From positions 3,648,882 through 3,712,881 of the forward strand of contig NZ_CP042828.1 in NCBI RefSeq assembly GCF_008000995.1: a stretch of 64,000 nucleotides of DNA, given 5' to 3'. This DNA comes from Ruania zhangjianzhongii. Lineage in GTDB: Bacteria > Actinomycetota > Actinomycetes > Actinomycetales > Beutenbergiaceae. This document shows positions 1 to 8,137 of the stretch, one piece after another (within the stretch, counting starts at the first letter, position 1; each line of letters opens with the position of its first letter). The translations under genes and the position numbers were made by a program. The notes under the pieces were generated by a model. The model was not told the DNA's origin, searched no databases, and saw only the letters and a list, made by a program, of their open reading frames with translations.

Positions 1-1
1 C

Positions 2-1366
2 CTCGGTGGCCGAAGGGTGGGTGTAGATCGCGTCCCGCAGCTCGGAAGCGGTGATCGAGTGCCGCATCGCCAGCGCCACCAGGTTGATCACTTCCTGGGA
101 GTGCACATGCATCAGGGCCACACCCAGGACCCGGTCGTTCGCCCCGTCGACCACGCACTTGACGATGCCGCGGGGCTCGCCCTCGATCTTCGCTCGCGGG
201 GCCGCGGCGATATCGGCCATCTGCTTCGCTGCCACCCGTACGTCGTAGCCCTGCTCGCGCGCCTGCGCCTCGGTCAGGCCCACACGGGCCAGCGGCGGGG
301 TCAGGAAGATGGTGTACGGCACGGCCACCCGGTCCTGCGTGGATCGCTTCCCGGCCCCGAACAACTGATCGGCCACGATCCGGTTGTCGTCCAACGACAC
401 ATAGGTGAACTGCGGACCACCGTTGACATCACCCAACGCATAGACGCCCCGGGCGGTGGTGCGCAGGTACTCATCGACGGCGACGAACCCGCGGTCGTCC
501 ACGTCCACTCCCCCGCGCTCCAGACCCAGCCCGTCGGTGGCCGGTTCCCGGCCGAGGGCCAGCAGCACGGCATCCGCGCCGAGCCTCATCTCGCGGCCGT
601 CGGCCGCATAGGTCACCTCCGCCTGCTCCGGACCAGCAGCGATCGAGGTGACCTCCGCGGCCGAGGTGACCTGGACGCCGTCGCCGGCAAGGATGCTCAC
701 GGCAGTTTCGGCGACTTCCGGATCTTCCTGCCGCAGCGGGCGCTCGCCCCGGTCCAGCACAGTGACCTCGGCGCCGAAGTGGGCAAACATCGAGGCGAAC
801 TCCAGCCCGACGTAGCCGCCGCCGACCACGATCAGTGAACCCGGCAGCGGCGAGACGTGTTGCAGAGTGGTGGAGTCGTGGATCCGCCCGCCCACGTGCG
901 CCCCCTCGATCGGCGGGACGGCGGGGCGGGAGCCGGTGTTGACCAGCACGGTCTCGGCGGTGATCCCTAGGGTCTCGTCACCCCCGGTGACCAGTACCTC
1001 GCGGTCACCGGTGAACTCAGCGTGCCCCGAAACCAGAAGCACAGAGTCGAGCTCGTCCAGCAGCTGGAAGTTCTTCGTCCGCATCGCGCTGGTGAGAGTG
1101 TCGCGGCGTTGGACAGCCGCCGCGAAATAGTCGTCGGGGTCATCGGCCTCGCGGCGCTGGTCCGCCTGGTGCACGAGGATCTTCGTGGGCACGCAGGCGA
1201 CGTTGATGCACGTGCCGCCGATCATCTCGGCGGACTGCTCGATCAGGGCGACCCGCTTGCCCCGGCGGGCAGCGGTACCGGCGAGGGTCTTGCCGCCCTT
1301 GCCCCAGCCGATCACCAGGAGATCAACATGTTCGGTGTGGTCGGCGGGACCGCGCTGCGTGGACAT
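2..1366 (-). CDS. rclA: RclA-like FAD/NAD(P)-dependent pyridine nucleotide-disulfide oxidoreductase (3' end cut by window edge)
   Basis: Flavoprotein disulfide reductase. The 455 visible codons hold an N-terminal FAD-binding motif near residues 19-29 (IGWGKGGKTLA), a redox-active C-x4-C at Cys53/Cys58 in GGTCINVACVPTK, a second Rossmann motif GGGYVGLEFASM, the second FAD motif ALGDVNG, and the start of the dimerisation domain ending at THPSATE. The GKGGKTLA opening and the long GGPQFTYVSLDD segment match, from memory, Escherichia coli RclA (reactive chlorine resistance, copper reductase) better than mercuric, mycothione or lipoamide reductases. Only a short C-terminus lies beyond base 1. The ATG at 1366 follows a TAGCGT box by 8 nt, so the transcript is probably leaderless. 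Class is certain; the RclA assignment is inference. Confidence 0.8.
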   Translation of the reverse strand, partial: MSTQRGPADHTEHVDLLVIGWGKGGKTLAGTAARRGKRVALIEQSAEMIGGTCINVACVPTKILVHQADQRREADDPDDYFAAAVQRRDTLTSAMRTKNFQLLDELDSVLLVSGHAEFTGDREVLVTGGDETLGITAETVLVNTGSRPAVPPIEGAHVGGRIHDSTTLQHVSPLPGSLIVVGGGYVGLEFASMFAHFGAEVTVLDRGERPLRQEDPEVAETAVSILAGDGVQVTSAAEVTSIAAGPEQAEVTYAADGREMRLGADAVLLALGREPATDGLGLERGGVDVDDRGFVAVDEYLRTTARGVYALGDVNGGPQFTYVSLDDNRIVADQLFGAGKRSTQDRVAVPYTIFLTPPLARVGLTEAQAREQGYDVRVAAKQMADIAAAPRAKIEGEPRGIVKCVVDGANDRVLGVALMHVHSQEVINLVALAMRHSITASELRDAIYTHPSATE

Positions 1367-1374
1367 CGCTCGTC

Positions 1375-1380
1375 ACGCTA
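1375..1380 (-). promoter_or_regulatory. -10 box of the rclA-like gene
   Basis: On the minus strand the hexamer is TAGCGT, ending 8 nt before the ATG at 1366. This fits a TANNNT actinobacterial -10 placing transcription start at the start codon. Confidence 0.5.
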
Positions 1381-1507
1381 CTCCCGGCTCGCCCGCTCCG
1401 CGCCTGGAGCACTGGCTGTGCCCAGGGCACGCTGCCCCGCCGCGGGTCGCACGCCGCACCCGGCCCGCCGCCGGGAGCGGGCCGGGCTGCTGGAGCGGGC
1501 AGGCCGC

Positions 1508-1513
1508 TACTAT
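1508..1513 (+). promoter_or_regulatory. Putative -10 box for nhaA
   Basis: TACTAT fits the -10 consensus. It would start a transcript near 1520 with a roughly 100-nt leader before the nhaA ATG, unlike the leaderless genes nearby. Confidence 0.35.
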
Positions 1514-1617
1514 CGAGGAAGCGACCCGTCGGTGTGCGTCGCGCCTGGCCTTGGCTGCACGAGGTCGAGCCCACTGCCGCCATGGGCCGGGCTCTCATCG
1601 CGCCGGAGGCACTCGCC

Positions 1618-3531
1618 ATGGACACCCCGAACACGGCCCCACCCCAGGACACCGCCGATACCGGGGCCGGCCTGACCGTCATCCAGACCTCCCCCGACCC
1701 AGAACACAGCACGCTCGCCGCGCGTGGGAGCACCATCGCGATGCGGGTCCGCGCCATGGGGCGCACCCGCGTCGGTGCCCTGCTCCTCCTGCTCGCCACT
1801 GTGGCGGCGATCATCTGGGCGAACACCTCCCCGGGCAGCTACAGCGGGTTCTGGGAGTCGCGGGTGCTGATTGGGATCGAGGACCTGCGCCTGGAGTTCA
1901 CCGTGCATGCGTTGGTGAACGACGCCTTGATGGCGCTGTTCTTTTTCACCGTGGGCCTGGAGGTGCGGCGGGAGTTCGCCATCGGTGAGCTGACCAGCTG
2001 GTCCCGGGCTCTCGTGCCCGTGGTCGCAGCCGCTGCCGGTCTGGCGGTGCCCGCGCTGCTCTACGTCCTGATCACCGCCGGAACCGGATACTCCGGTGCC
2101 TGGGGGGTGGTCATCTCGACGGACACCGCCTTCCTCATCGGGGCACTCGCCCTGATCGGCCCCCGCGCTCCCGGGCGGCTGCGCGTCTTCCTGCTCGCTC
2201 TCGCCGTCGTCGACGATATCGGCGCGCTGACCATCATCGCGTTCGTCTACACCGACGAGTTCATGCCCGCGCCGCTGATCATCGCGGCCCTCGGTCTGCT
2301 CGGCGTGTACCTCACCAGGTATCTGCGCAGCGGCCGCGGCCCGGTGTACGGCGTGCTGGCCGTGGGAGTCTGGCTCGCGTTCCTCGCCTCCGGTGTGCAC
2401 CCCACCCTCGCGGGCGTCGCGATCGCCCTGCTGATTCCGGTCTACCGCCCGGAGCGCCGCGACGTGGAGCACGCACTGGACCTGGCACGGACCTTCCGGC
2501 AGTCCCCGAGCTCGGAGTACGCCCGAGCCGCCGCGAACAGCCTGCGGGAGTCGATCTCGATCAACGAGCGACTGCAGTCCGCCTACGCCCCTTACATCGC
2601 CTACGTCGTGCTCCCGCTGTTCGCGCTGGCCAATGCCGGGGTACGGCTGAGCACCGACATCCTCGTGGCCGCGTGGAGCTCGCCGATCACCTGGGGCATC
2701 ATCGCCGGACTGGTGCTCGGCAAGCTCCTCGGCGTGGCCGGGGCCACCTCGCTGTTGCGGGTGCTGGGGGTGGGAGACGTGGGCACCGGGCTCACCACCG
2801 GGCGCCTCGCCGGTGGCGGGGTGCTGTGCGGTATCGGGTTCACCATCTCGCTGTTCATCGTGAACTTGGCCATCACCGATCCGGACGTGCAGAACCAGGC
2901 GCGGGTGGGGGTGCTGGCCGCGTCGGTGATCGCCTTCGTCGTGGCCGCTGTGGTGTTCCGGATCTCCGATATCCGGCACCCGGCAGCTGAGGCGGGGCGA
3001 ATCCTGAGCCGCCCGGTGGATTCCGGCCGGGACCACTTCTGGGGCCCGCCGGAGGCACCACTGACCCTGGTGGAGTACGGGGACTTCCAGTGCGGCTTCT
3101 GCCTGAAGGCCACCGGCTCGGTCGAGGAGGTGCACCGCATCTTGGGTGACCGGCTGCGCTACGTCTGGCGGCACGCCCCACTCACCGAGTACCACCCGAA
3201 CGCTCTGGCCGCTGCCGAAGCCGCCGAGGCGGCCGGCCGTCAGGGGCAGTTCTTCGAGTTCTCCCGCAGCCTGTTCGCAGACCAGGAGCACCAGCTGCCC
3301 TCCGATATCGTCCACCGGGCAGAGGAGCTGGGCCTGGATGTCGAGCGCTTCGAGTCTGATCTGGACACCGGCGAGACCGCCTCCCGGGTGCGCGACGACC
3401 TGCTCGACGCCGAAGCGATGGGGATCATCGCCGTCCCCACGTTCTTCATCAACGGGCGGCGGCACACCGGTCCGTACGACGCCCAGACACTGATCCGCGA
3501 GCTCGAGCGGACGGCACCGGTGCAGCGGTGA
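1618..3531 (+). CDS. nhaA: Na+/H+ antiporter NhaA fused to a DsbA-like thioredoxin domain
   Basis: 637-aa inner-membrane antiporter exchanging protons for sodium. The NhaA part covers roughly residues 45-460 with many hydrophobic segments; the adjacent ion-binding aspartates are Asp199/Asp200 in VVDDIGALTIIA. The C-terminal ~170 residues form a thioredoxin fold: CGFC at 492-495 after YGDFQ, and a cis-proline loop IIAVPTFF near residue 605. The ATG at 1618 is chosen because GGAGG sits 8 nt upstream and the protein then opens MDTPNT; the open frame extends to 1534 but that part lacks a good ribosome site. NhaA-thioredoxin fusions are known in actinobacteria. The job of the redox domain is unclear; its membrane side needs a topology model. 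Confidence 0.93.
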   Translation: MDTPNTAPPQDTADTGAGLTVIQTSPDPEHSTLAARGSTIAMRVRAMGRTRVGALLLLLATVAAIIWANTSPGSYSGFWESRVLIGIEDLRLEFTVHALVNDALMALFFFTVGLEVRREFAIGELTSWSRALVPVVAAAAGLAVPALLYVLITAGTGYSGAWGVVISTDTAFLIGALALIGPRAPGRLRVFLLALAVVDDIGALTIIAFVYTDEFMPAPLIIAALGLLGVYLTRYLRSGRGPVYGVLAVGVWLAFLASGVHPTLAGVAIALLIPVYRPERRDVEHALDLARTFRQSPSSEYARAAANSLRESISINERLQSAYAPYIAYVVLPLFALANAGVRLSTDILVAAWSSPITWGIIAGLVLGKLLGVAGATSLLRVLGVGDVGTGLTTGRLAGGGVLCGIGFTISLFIVNLAITDPDVQNQARVGVLAASVIAFVVAAVVFRISDIRHPAAEAGRILSRPVDSGRDHFWGPPEAPLTLVEYGDFQCGFCLKATGSVEEVHRILGDRLRYVWRHAPLTEYHPNALAAAEAAEAAGRQGQFFEFSRSLFADQEHQLPSDIVHRAEELGLDVERFESDLDTGETASRVRDDLLDAEAMGIIAVPTFFINGRRHTGPYDAQTLIRELERTAPVQR

Positions 3532-3594
3532 GCAGGTGGACGGCAACGACCGCACACGGCTGAGCTCACCCGCGACGCCGGTCGCTGCGTCTCC

Positions 3595-3694
3595 TACGAT
3601 CGAGAAGATGACTCCCGCTCTCCCGCTGCTGATGGCGACCACGCCGCCGAGGCACACCCGACCGCACCGCAGGAGCGCCGATGGTGCGCGGTAG
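3595..3694 (+). other. Possible leaderless 28-codon leader ORF ahead of the 3681 membrane protein
   Basis: TACGAT at 3595-3600 is followed 7 nt later by an ATG at 3608, the spacing seen at leaderless genes in this window. That ATG opens a 28-codon frame ending with TAG at 3692-3694, which overlaps the start of the next gene (ATG 3681) in another frame. The peptide MTPALPLLMATTPP... is recognised as nothing. It may be a coupled leader peptide or simply a transcribed 5' leader. Confidence 0.3.
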
Positions 3695-4148
3695 CGGCGG
3701 GCAGCAGGACCCCGACTCCCTCCGGCAGGTACGCAGGTTCACTCTGCTCTCCGTGGTGATCCTGGCGGCCGGGGTGATCGCTGTGGTGACCGGCGCCGTG
3801 CTGATCGGCATCGTCGCGATCCTGATCGGCCTGGCGAGCCTGCTGCTGTGGTCGGCGATCTGGATCGGGTCTCGACGACCGGCCCAGCCCACCGGATCCG
3901 GCCGGTCACCGGGCAGGGACGTCCCGGTCGTGGTGAGCGTCGCCGTGATCCTGATCGGCCTGGCGAGTCTCGCGTTGTTCGTCTTCGCCCTGACCTCGTG
4001 GGACACCACCGGCCTCGCCACCCGGGCCCGCTACTCCCAGCCGATGGCGCTGGCTGCCAGCGCCATCGGTACCGCGTTGTTCGGTGGTGGCGGCGTGCTG
4101 CTGCTCGTGCGGCGCGTCCGCGGCCAGCGCGGCACGCCACCCGAGTGA
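3681..4148 (+). CDS. Small four-helix membrane protein, unknown function
   Basis: 155 aa with two pairs of hydrophobic segments (about residues 21-45, 46-64, 84-105 and 122-143) separated by a basic, Pro/Gly-rich loop. AGGAG lies about 7 nt before the ATG. No catalytic motif is visible and I do not recognise the family. It sits between nhaA and a cyclase-family gene on the same strand. The gene after the cyclase also encodes a small four-helix membrane protein with a similar layout (TM pairs, hydrophilic tail), so the two may be distant relatives. Confidence 0.7.
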   Translation: MVRGSGGQQDPDSLRQVRRFTLLSVVILAAGVIAVVTGAVLIGIVAILIGLASLLLWSAIWIGSRRPAQPTGSGRSPGRDVPVVVSVAVILIGLASLALFVFALTSWDTTGLATRARYSQPMALAASAIGTALFGGGGVLLLVRRVRGQRGTPPE

Positions 4149-4212
4149 GGGTGGACCACCACCGCCGACGCTGTCGCTGGCTCGGCCCCTGCGCTGCCGG
4201 TACAGCGCTGCC

Positions 4213-4218
4213 TATCAT
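4213..4218 (+). promoter_or_regulatory. -10 box of the cyclase-family gene
   Basis: TATCAT, followed 7 nt later by the ATG at 4226; a leaderless arrangement. Confidence 0.5.
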
Positions 4219-4225
4219 CGAAGGG

Positions 4226-4918
4226 ATGCCCGACTACGACGCTCGCCACCTGGTGGACCTGAGCCACACGATCCGTGCCGGACTGGTCACCTACCCCGGC
4301 CTGCCCGGGCCGCGGATAAGCCCGCACCTGAGCCGGGAGGCCTCGGCCTCGCACTACGCCCCGGGAACCACGTTCAGCATCGATGCGATCACCATGGTCG
4401 GGAACACCGGCACCTATCTGGACACGGCGTTCCACCGCTACGCCGACGGTCCGGACCTGGCGGCGCTGGAGCTGGAGACCCTGGTGGACCTGCCCACCGA
4501 GGTGTTCCATCTCGAGGAAGCGGCCACGCGGGGCATCGTGGCGTCGGCGCTGGCCGAGCGGGACGTGCGCGGCAAGGCGGTGCTGCTGCACACCGGCTGG
4601 GACCGCCACTTCGGCACACCCGCCTATGGCGAGGATGCACCGTTCCTTACCGCCGACGGCGTCCGTCACCTTCTCGAGGCCGGCGCCACTGCCGTGGGGA
4701 TCGACTCGGTCAACCTGGACGACGCCTCGCCGGCTGCCGAGGGCCAGCGGCCCGCGCACAGCACGTTCCTCGGTGCCGGGATCCATGTGCTCGAGCACCT
4801 GACGAACCTCGGCGCCCTGCCGGCCAGCGGCGCGCGGTTGACCGTGGTGCCGCCGAAGATCGAGGGCTTCGGAACCTTTCCGGTGCGGGCATTCGCGACG
4901 GTTCCTGCGGTGCACTGA
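4226..4918 (+). CDS. Cyclase-family (kynurenine formamidase-like) metal hydrolase
   Basis: 230-aa member of the cyclase/arylformamidase superfamily, metal-dependent amide or lactone hydrolases. The opening VDLSHTIRAGLVTYPG and the metal-binding block near residues 57-70 (GNTGTYLDTAFHRY) are diagnostic. In the canonical HxGTHxDxPxH motif the GTH histidine is replaced here by Tyr, a variant I have seen in actinobacterial members, so the metal site may differ from true kynurenine formamidase. No tryptophan-degradation gene is nearby, so the substrate is unknown. The start at 4226 fits the upstream TATCAT box. Its TGA overlaps the next gene's ATG (TGATG). Confidence 0.82.
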   Translation: MPDYDARHLVDLSHTIRAGLVTYPGLPGPRISPHLSREASASHYAPGTTFSIDAITMVGNTGTYLDTAFHRYADGPDLAALELETLVDLPTEVFHLEEAATRGIVASALAERDVRGKAVLLHTGWDRHFGTPAYGEDAPFLTADGVRHLLEAGATAVGIDSVNLDDASPAAEGQRPAHSTFLGAGIHVLEHLTNLGALPASGARLTVVPPKIEGFGTFPVRAFATVPAVH

Positions 4919-5520
4919 TGGCCCGCCGCCGACTCCCGCCAGGGCAACGCAAGCAGCTGCGCGAGGCCAGGCTGATGACGGTGATCGGACTGGTGTTCGT
5001 GGTGGCGGGCGGCTGGGGAATCAGCCAGGGATCGGTGGGCTTGGGCGTGGCCGCGGTGCTGTTCTTCGGCGCCTGCCTGCTCTTCGGCATCCTGAACTGG
5101 TGGTCGACCGAGGCGGAGCTGCGTGGGACTGACAGCGAGGCCACGACCAAGGCGTTCGTGATCGCGCTGCTGGGCATCTCCGTGCTCCTCGGCCTGGGCT
5201 GCCTGGCTGCGTTCGGCCTCGCCCTGATCGGCTGGGACCAGTTCAGCTTCGCGACCACGGTGATGTTCCCCCGAGCCCTCGTGCTGGTGGCCGGACTCGT
5301 CGGCGGAGTCTTCTTCATCGGCGGGCCGATCGTTCTGGTCCTGCGCAACGGGCGGCCGTTCGGCACCAAGGACCCCGGCGGCGAGAACGCCGCGAATCGC
5401 GGCGGTGAGGACACCAAGGACCCCGGCGCGGACGCGGACGCCGACACGACGCCGACGCCGACGCCTGAGACTCCTGCCTCCGGACCACCGAAAGATCCCA
5501 CGGATCAGACTTTCGGGTGA
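4918..5520 (+). CDS. Membrane protein with acidic Thr/Pro-rich tail, unknown function
   Basis: 200 aa. A basic N-terminus is followed by four hydrophobic segments (about residues 18-38, 42-62, 80-105, 122-143). The last ~55 residues are hydrophilic and rich in Asp, Gly, Thr and Pro (DADADTTPTPTPETP), with a repeated TKDPG. The ATG shares its A with the cyclase stop codon, so the two are probably co-translated. I recognise no family; the tail is probably cytoplasmic and disordered. Confidence 0.65.
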   Translation: MARRRLPPGQRKQLREARLMTVIGLVFVVAGGWGISQGSVGLGVAAVLFFGACLLFGILNWWSTEAELRGTDSEATTKAFVIALLGISVLLGLGCLAAFGLALIGWDQFSFATTVMFPRALVLVAGLVGGVFFIGGPIVLVLRNGRPFGTKDPGGENAANRGGEDTKDPGADADADTTPTPTPETPASGPPKDPTDQTFG

Positions 5521-5543
5521 CGATCCTGCTGCGCACCGGCACC

Positions 5544-5549
5544 TAGCGT
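5544..5549 (+). promoter_or_regulatory. -10 box of the acyltransferase gene
   Basis: TAGCGT, 7 nt before the ATG at 5557. The same TAGCGTG core precedes the 6981 gene. Confidence 0.5.
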
Positions 5550-5556
5550 GCTCGGC

Positions 5557-6822
5557 ATGTCCTCACCCACCGACACCCAGCAGCACCCGCCCACCGGCCC
5601 GACCGGGCCCACCCACCTGCCGGCGGGCCAGCCGACAGCCACGCGACTACCGGCCGACTCGACTGCGCGGCTATCGGGTGGTTCGGCTGCGCGGCCGTCC
5701 GGTGGTTCGACCACCCGGCTGCACGGTCTGGACGCCCTCCGCGGCGGCGCGCTGCTGCTCGGGATCGTGCTGCACGCGCTGATGCCGTTCCTCCCCCAGT
5801 CGACCTGGATGGTGGTCGACTCGCAGCCATCGGCGCTGGCCGGGCCGATCGTGTTCGTGATCCACCTGTTCCGGATGGTGCTGTTCATGATGCTCGCGGG
5901 CTACTTCGGGTCGATGGTGCTCCGGCGCCGCGGCGCCCGCCGGTACTTGGGCGACCGCAGCAAGCGGATCCTGCTCCCGGCGATCGTGTTCTGGCCGGTC
6001 TCGGTGATGTCCACCTGGCTGATCAGCGCACTCAACCTGAGCGTGCGCGATCTCCCACCGCCACCGGCGGCCGAGGACGCGAGCCTTTGGCTGATCTTCG
6101 GGCCCGGTGTGCTCTGGTTCCTCTGGACGTTGATGGAGGCGCTGCTGATCGTGGTGCTGGTCCGCGCTGTGCTGGTGCGCACCGTCGGGGCCGAGCGCCT
6201 GGGTCGCGCGGCACGCGCGCTCGGCCGGCTGCTCTCCTCGCCGGGTGCGGTCCTGCTGCCCGCTGTGCCCTACGCCGTCGGGCTGGTCCTGCAGGGCAGC
6301 ATCAACGGCGGCCTGCGAGAGCCACTCACCCTGATCCCCCAGGGCTCCTCCCTGGTGACCTACCTCGGCGCTTTTACCACCGGGTGGCTGCTCTTCGCCC
6401 AGCGCGGCAGCCTGCAGCGCCTCGCCGGGCAGTGGCCGGCGCACCTGGCCGCCGCCGTGGTCGGCACCGCCGCGGCCTACCTGGCCGTGGAGCAGGACGT
6501 CCCGTTCGTAGCTGGCGCGGCCATCCTCGCCGTGGCCGGCTGGTGCTGGGTGTATGCGCTGATCGGGGTGTGCGTGCGGTTCCTGCGCCGAGAGCGCCCA
6601 ATGGTGCGCTACCTGGCCGACTCCTCCTACTGGGCCTACCTGCTGCACCTACCGATCCTTCTGCTGTGCGAGCTGGTGATCGCCGACCTGACCTGGCCGA
6701 TGCCGGTCAAGCTCACCCTCACCCTGGCGGTGACGACGGCGCTGCTGCTGTCCAGCTATCACCTGCTGGTCCGGCCCCGCGCCCTCGGTGCGTGGCTGAA
6801 CGGGCGCCGCTACCCGATCTGA
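5557..6822 (+). CDS. Acyltransferase family 3 (OafA/NolL-like) membrane protein
   Basis: 421-aa integral membrane acyltransferase. After a ~50-residue Thr/Pro/Gly-rich N-terminus with short repeats (LSGG, PSGG), the family signature LHGLDALRGGALLLGIVLHA appears with its catalytic-type His, followed by about ten hydrophobic helices to residue ~410. The family transfers acyl groups, usually acetyl, to sugars or lipids of the envelope; the substrate here is unknown. The ATG at 5557 is preferred over an in-frame GTG at 5548 because TAGCGT lies 7 nt upstream. The late motif DSSYWAYLLHLPILLL matches the family's second conserved block. Confidence 0.85.
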   Translation: MSSPTDTQQHPPTGPTGPTHLPAGQPTATRLPADSTARLSGGSAARPSGGSTTRLHGLDALRGGALLLGIVLHALMPFLPQSTWMVVDSQPSALAGPIVFVIHLFRMVLFMMLAGYFGSMVLRRRGARRYLGDRSKRILLPAIVFWPVSVMSTWLISALNLSVRDLPPPPAAEDASLWLIFGPGVLWFLWTLMEALLIVVLVRAVLVRTVGAERLGRAARALGRLLSSPGAVLLPAVPYAVGLVLQGSINGGLREPLTLIPQGSSLVTYLGAFTTGWLLFAQRGSLQRLAGQWPAHLAAAVVGTAAAYLAVEQDVPFVAGAAILAVAGWCWVYALIGVCVRFLRRERPMVRYLADSSYWAYLLHLPILLLCELVIADLTWPMPVKLTLTLAVTTALLLSSYHLLVRPRALGAWLNGRRYPI

Positions 6823-6844
6823 GCTGCGCGGCCGGATCACGCGA

Positions 6845-6950
6845 TTCACCCGAGCGAGGGGCCGGTTCACCCGTGCGGGGAGCCCCTTCACCCGCGCGGG
6901 GAGCCCCTTCACCCGCGCGGGGAGCCCCTTCACCCGTACGGGGGAGCCAG
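6845..6950 (+). repeat. Five tandem 21-bp repeats between two membrane-protein genes
   Basis: Five units beginning TTCACCCG at 6845, 6866, 6887, 6908 and 6929. Units 3 and 4 are identical, unit 2 differs by one base, and units 1 and 5 are more diverged (unit 5 carries one extra G). Each core unit contains the palindrome CCCGCGCGGG. It lies just after the acyltransferase stop and ends about 20 nt before the next gene's -10 box, so it could act as a terminator, a protein-binding array or a simple slippage repeat. Confidence 0.9.
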
Positions 6951-6968
6951 CGACCACCCACCCGCTCC

Positions 6969-6974
6969 TAGCGT
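6969..6974 (+). promoter_or_regulatory. -10 box of the 6981 membrane gene
   Basis: TAGCGT, 6 nt before the ATG at 6981; a leaderless arrangement. Confidence 0.5.
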
Positions 6975-6980
6975 GACGGC

Positions 6981-7997
6981 ATGCGCACTAGACAGGCTCC
7001 TGAGCTGCCCACACCCGAATCACACCGAACAGCGGCACGGCCGAGCACCGGCCCACCCGCCTGGTTCACCACGCTGACCGCCGCTTGGTTGGTCGGCTAT
7101 GCGGTGGTCCGCCTGGTGCTGATGGCGATCGACGTGTCGGTCCCGCTCTCGGCGATCGGAACCGACCTGATCGTCCTGGCCGATCCAGCGGCCGCCGGCA
7201 CGCTGGCCGTCGGGCTGCTCACCGTCGGCGCCCAGGCGGGGCTGCAGCGGCGGGCTGCCACGTCAAGGCTGCGGTTGCTGGTCACGATCATCGGCGGGTG
7301 CGCCGCCGCTGCGCTGATGGCGGCGAGCGCTCTGGTGATCCTCGACCTCATCGGTGGCCTCCTCCCGGGCCTCGGCCTGCCCTTCTTTGCCTGGGGTGCA
7401 CTGAGCCGCCTGGGCTGCGCGATCGCGGCGGTGCTGATCGGTACCCACACGTGGCTGTTCTGGCGAGCGACCGGCACGTTCCGTGGCGCCCGACCACAGG
7501 TGCAGCAGACGCCCGGCTGGGCGATCGCGGCCGGCTACGTCACAGTAGCGGCCTGCCTGACCCGGCTGGTCGCCCAGCTGATCGTCGGCATGGAGATGAA
7601 CCCGCTCGCAGACGGCCCAGCGCTGGTGGTGTTCGAAGCCGGATTCCTGCTCGCCGGAGTGCTCCTGCCGTTGGCGCTGGTGCATCGCTGGGGACGGGTC
7701 CTGCCCGGGTGGATCCCCTGGCTGGGCGACCACCGGGTGCCGCGGCCGCTCCTGCTCATTTGCGGGGCGGTGCTCGGCGTCACCATGGTGGCCTACTTCG
7801 GGATGATGACGGTGATGATGGTCCTCGACCGGCTCGCGGGGCGCAATCCGTTCCCCCCGTCTCCAGGCATGGATCTGCCCGAGGCCTTCTTCTGGGTGTC
7901 GGTGCCCGCGTACCTGGTCTGGGGAATCGGCCTGGTGATCACCACGCTGAGCTACGCACGAGTGACCGCGCGCCGCCGCGAGCGGACTGCGGCCTGA
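6981..7997 (+). CDS. Polytopic membrane protein, unknown function
   Basis: 338 aa with a hydrophilic ~35-residue N-terminus and about eight hydrophobic segments (near residues 35-55, 62-82, 93-115, 120-150, 170-195, 205-230, 255-280, 303-330). No charged catalytic motif stands out and I do not recognise the family. It is transcribed alone from the TAGCGT promoter and ends before the strong hairpin at 8065. Confidence 0.7.
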   Translation: MRTRQAPELPTPESHRTAARPSTGPPAWFTTLTAAWLVGYAVVRLVLMAIDVSVPLSAIGTDLIVLADPAAAGTLAVGLLTVGAQAGLQRRAATSRLRLLVTIIGGCAAAALMAASALVILDLIGGLLPGLGLPFFAWGALSRLGCAIAAVLIGTHTWLFWRATGTFRGARPQVQQTPGWAIAAGYVTVAACLTRLVAQLIVGMEMNPLADGPALVVFEAGFLLAGVLLPLALVHRWGRVLPGWIPWLGDHRVPRPLLLICGAVLGVTMVAYFGMMTVMMVLDRLAGRNPFPPSPGMDLPEAFFWVSVPAYLVWGIGLVITTLSYARVTARRRERTAA

Positions 7998-8064
7998 TCA
8001 CCATCTTCCGTGCGCGGGCGTGGGCTCAGGGGCCAGCCGCCGCCCCCGCCCACAGCACAAGAGA

Positions 8065-8100
8065 AGCCCGGGTGCCACGCCGAAACGTGGCACCCGGGCT
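8065..8100. terminator. Bidirectional hairpin terminator
   Basis: A perfect 15-bp stem (AGCCCGGGTGCCACG at 8065-8079 against 8086-8100) with the 6-nt loop CCGAAA. There is no U-tract on either side. It lies between the end of the 6981 gene and the end of the converging small gene at 8138, so it can serve both. Confidence 0.8.
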
Positions 8101-8137
8101 CTGGACCTCGACCGCAGCAGCGGTCAGCCAGCAGTGC

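Noticed and set aside
1510-3657. A 715-codon open frame antisense to nhaA
   Set aside because: It is a GC-rich mirror of the real gene, with no domain, no ribosome site and low-complexity Gly/Arg/His composition.
6845-6950. A small CRISPR-like array
   Set aside because: Units are contiguous with no unique spacers, so it is a tandem repeat.
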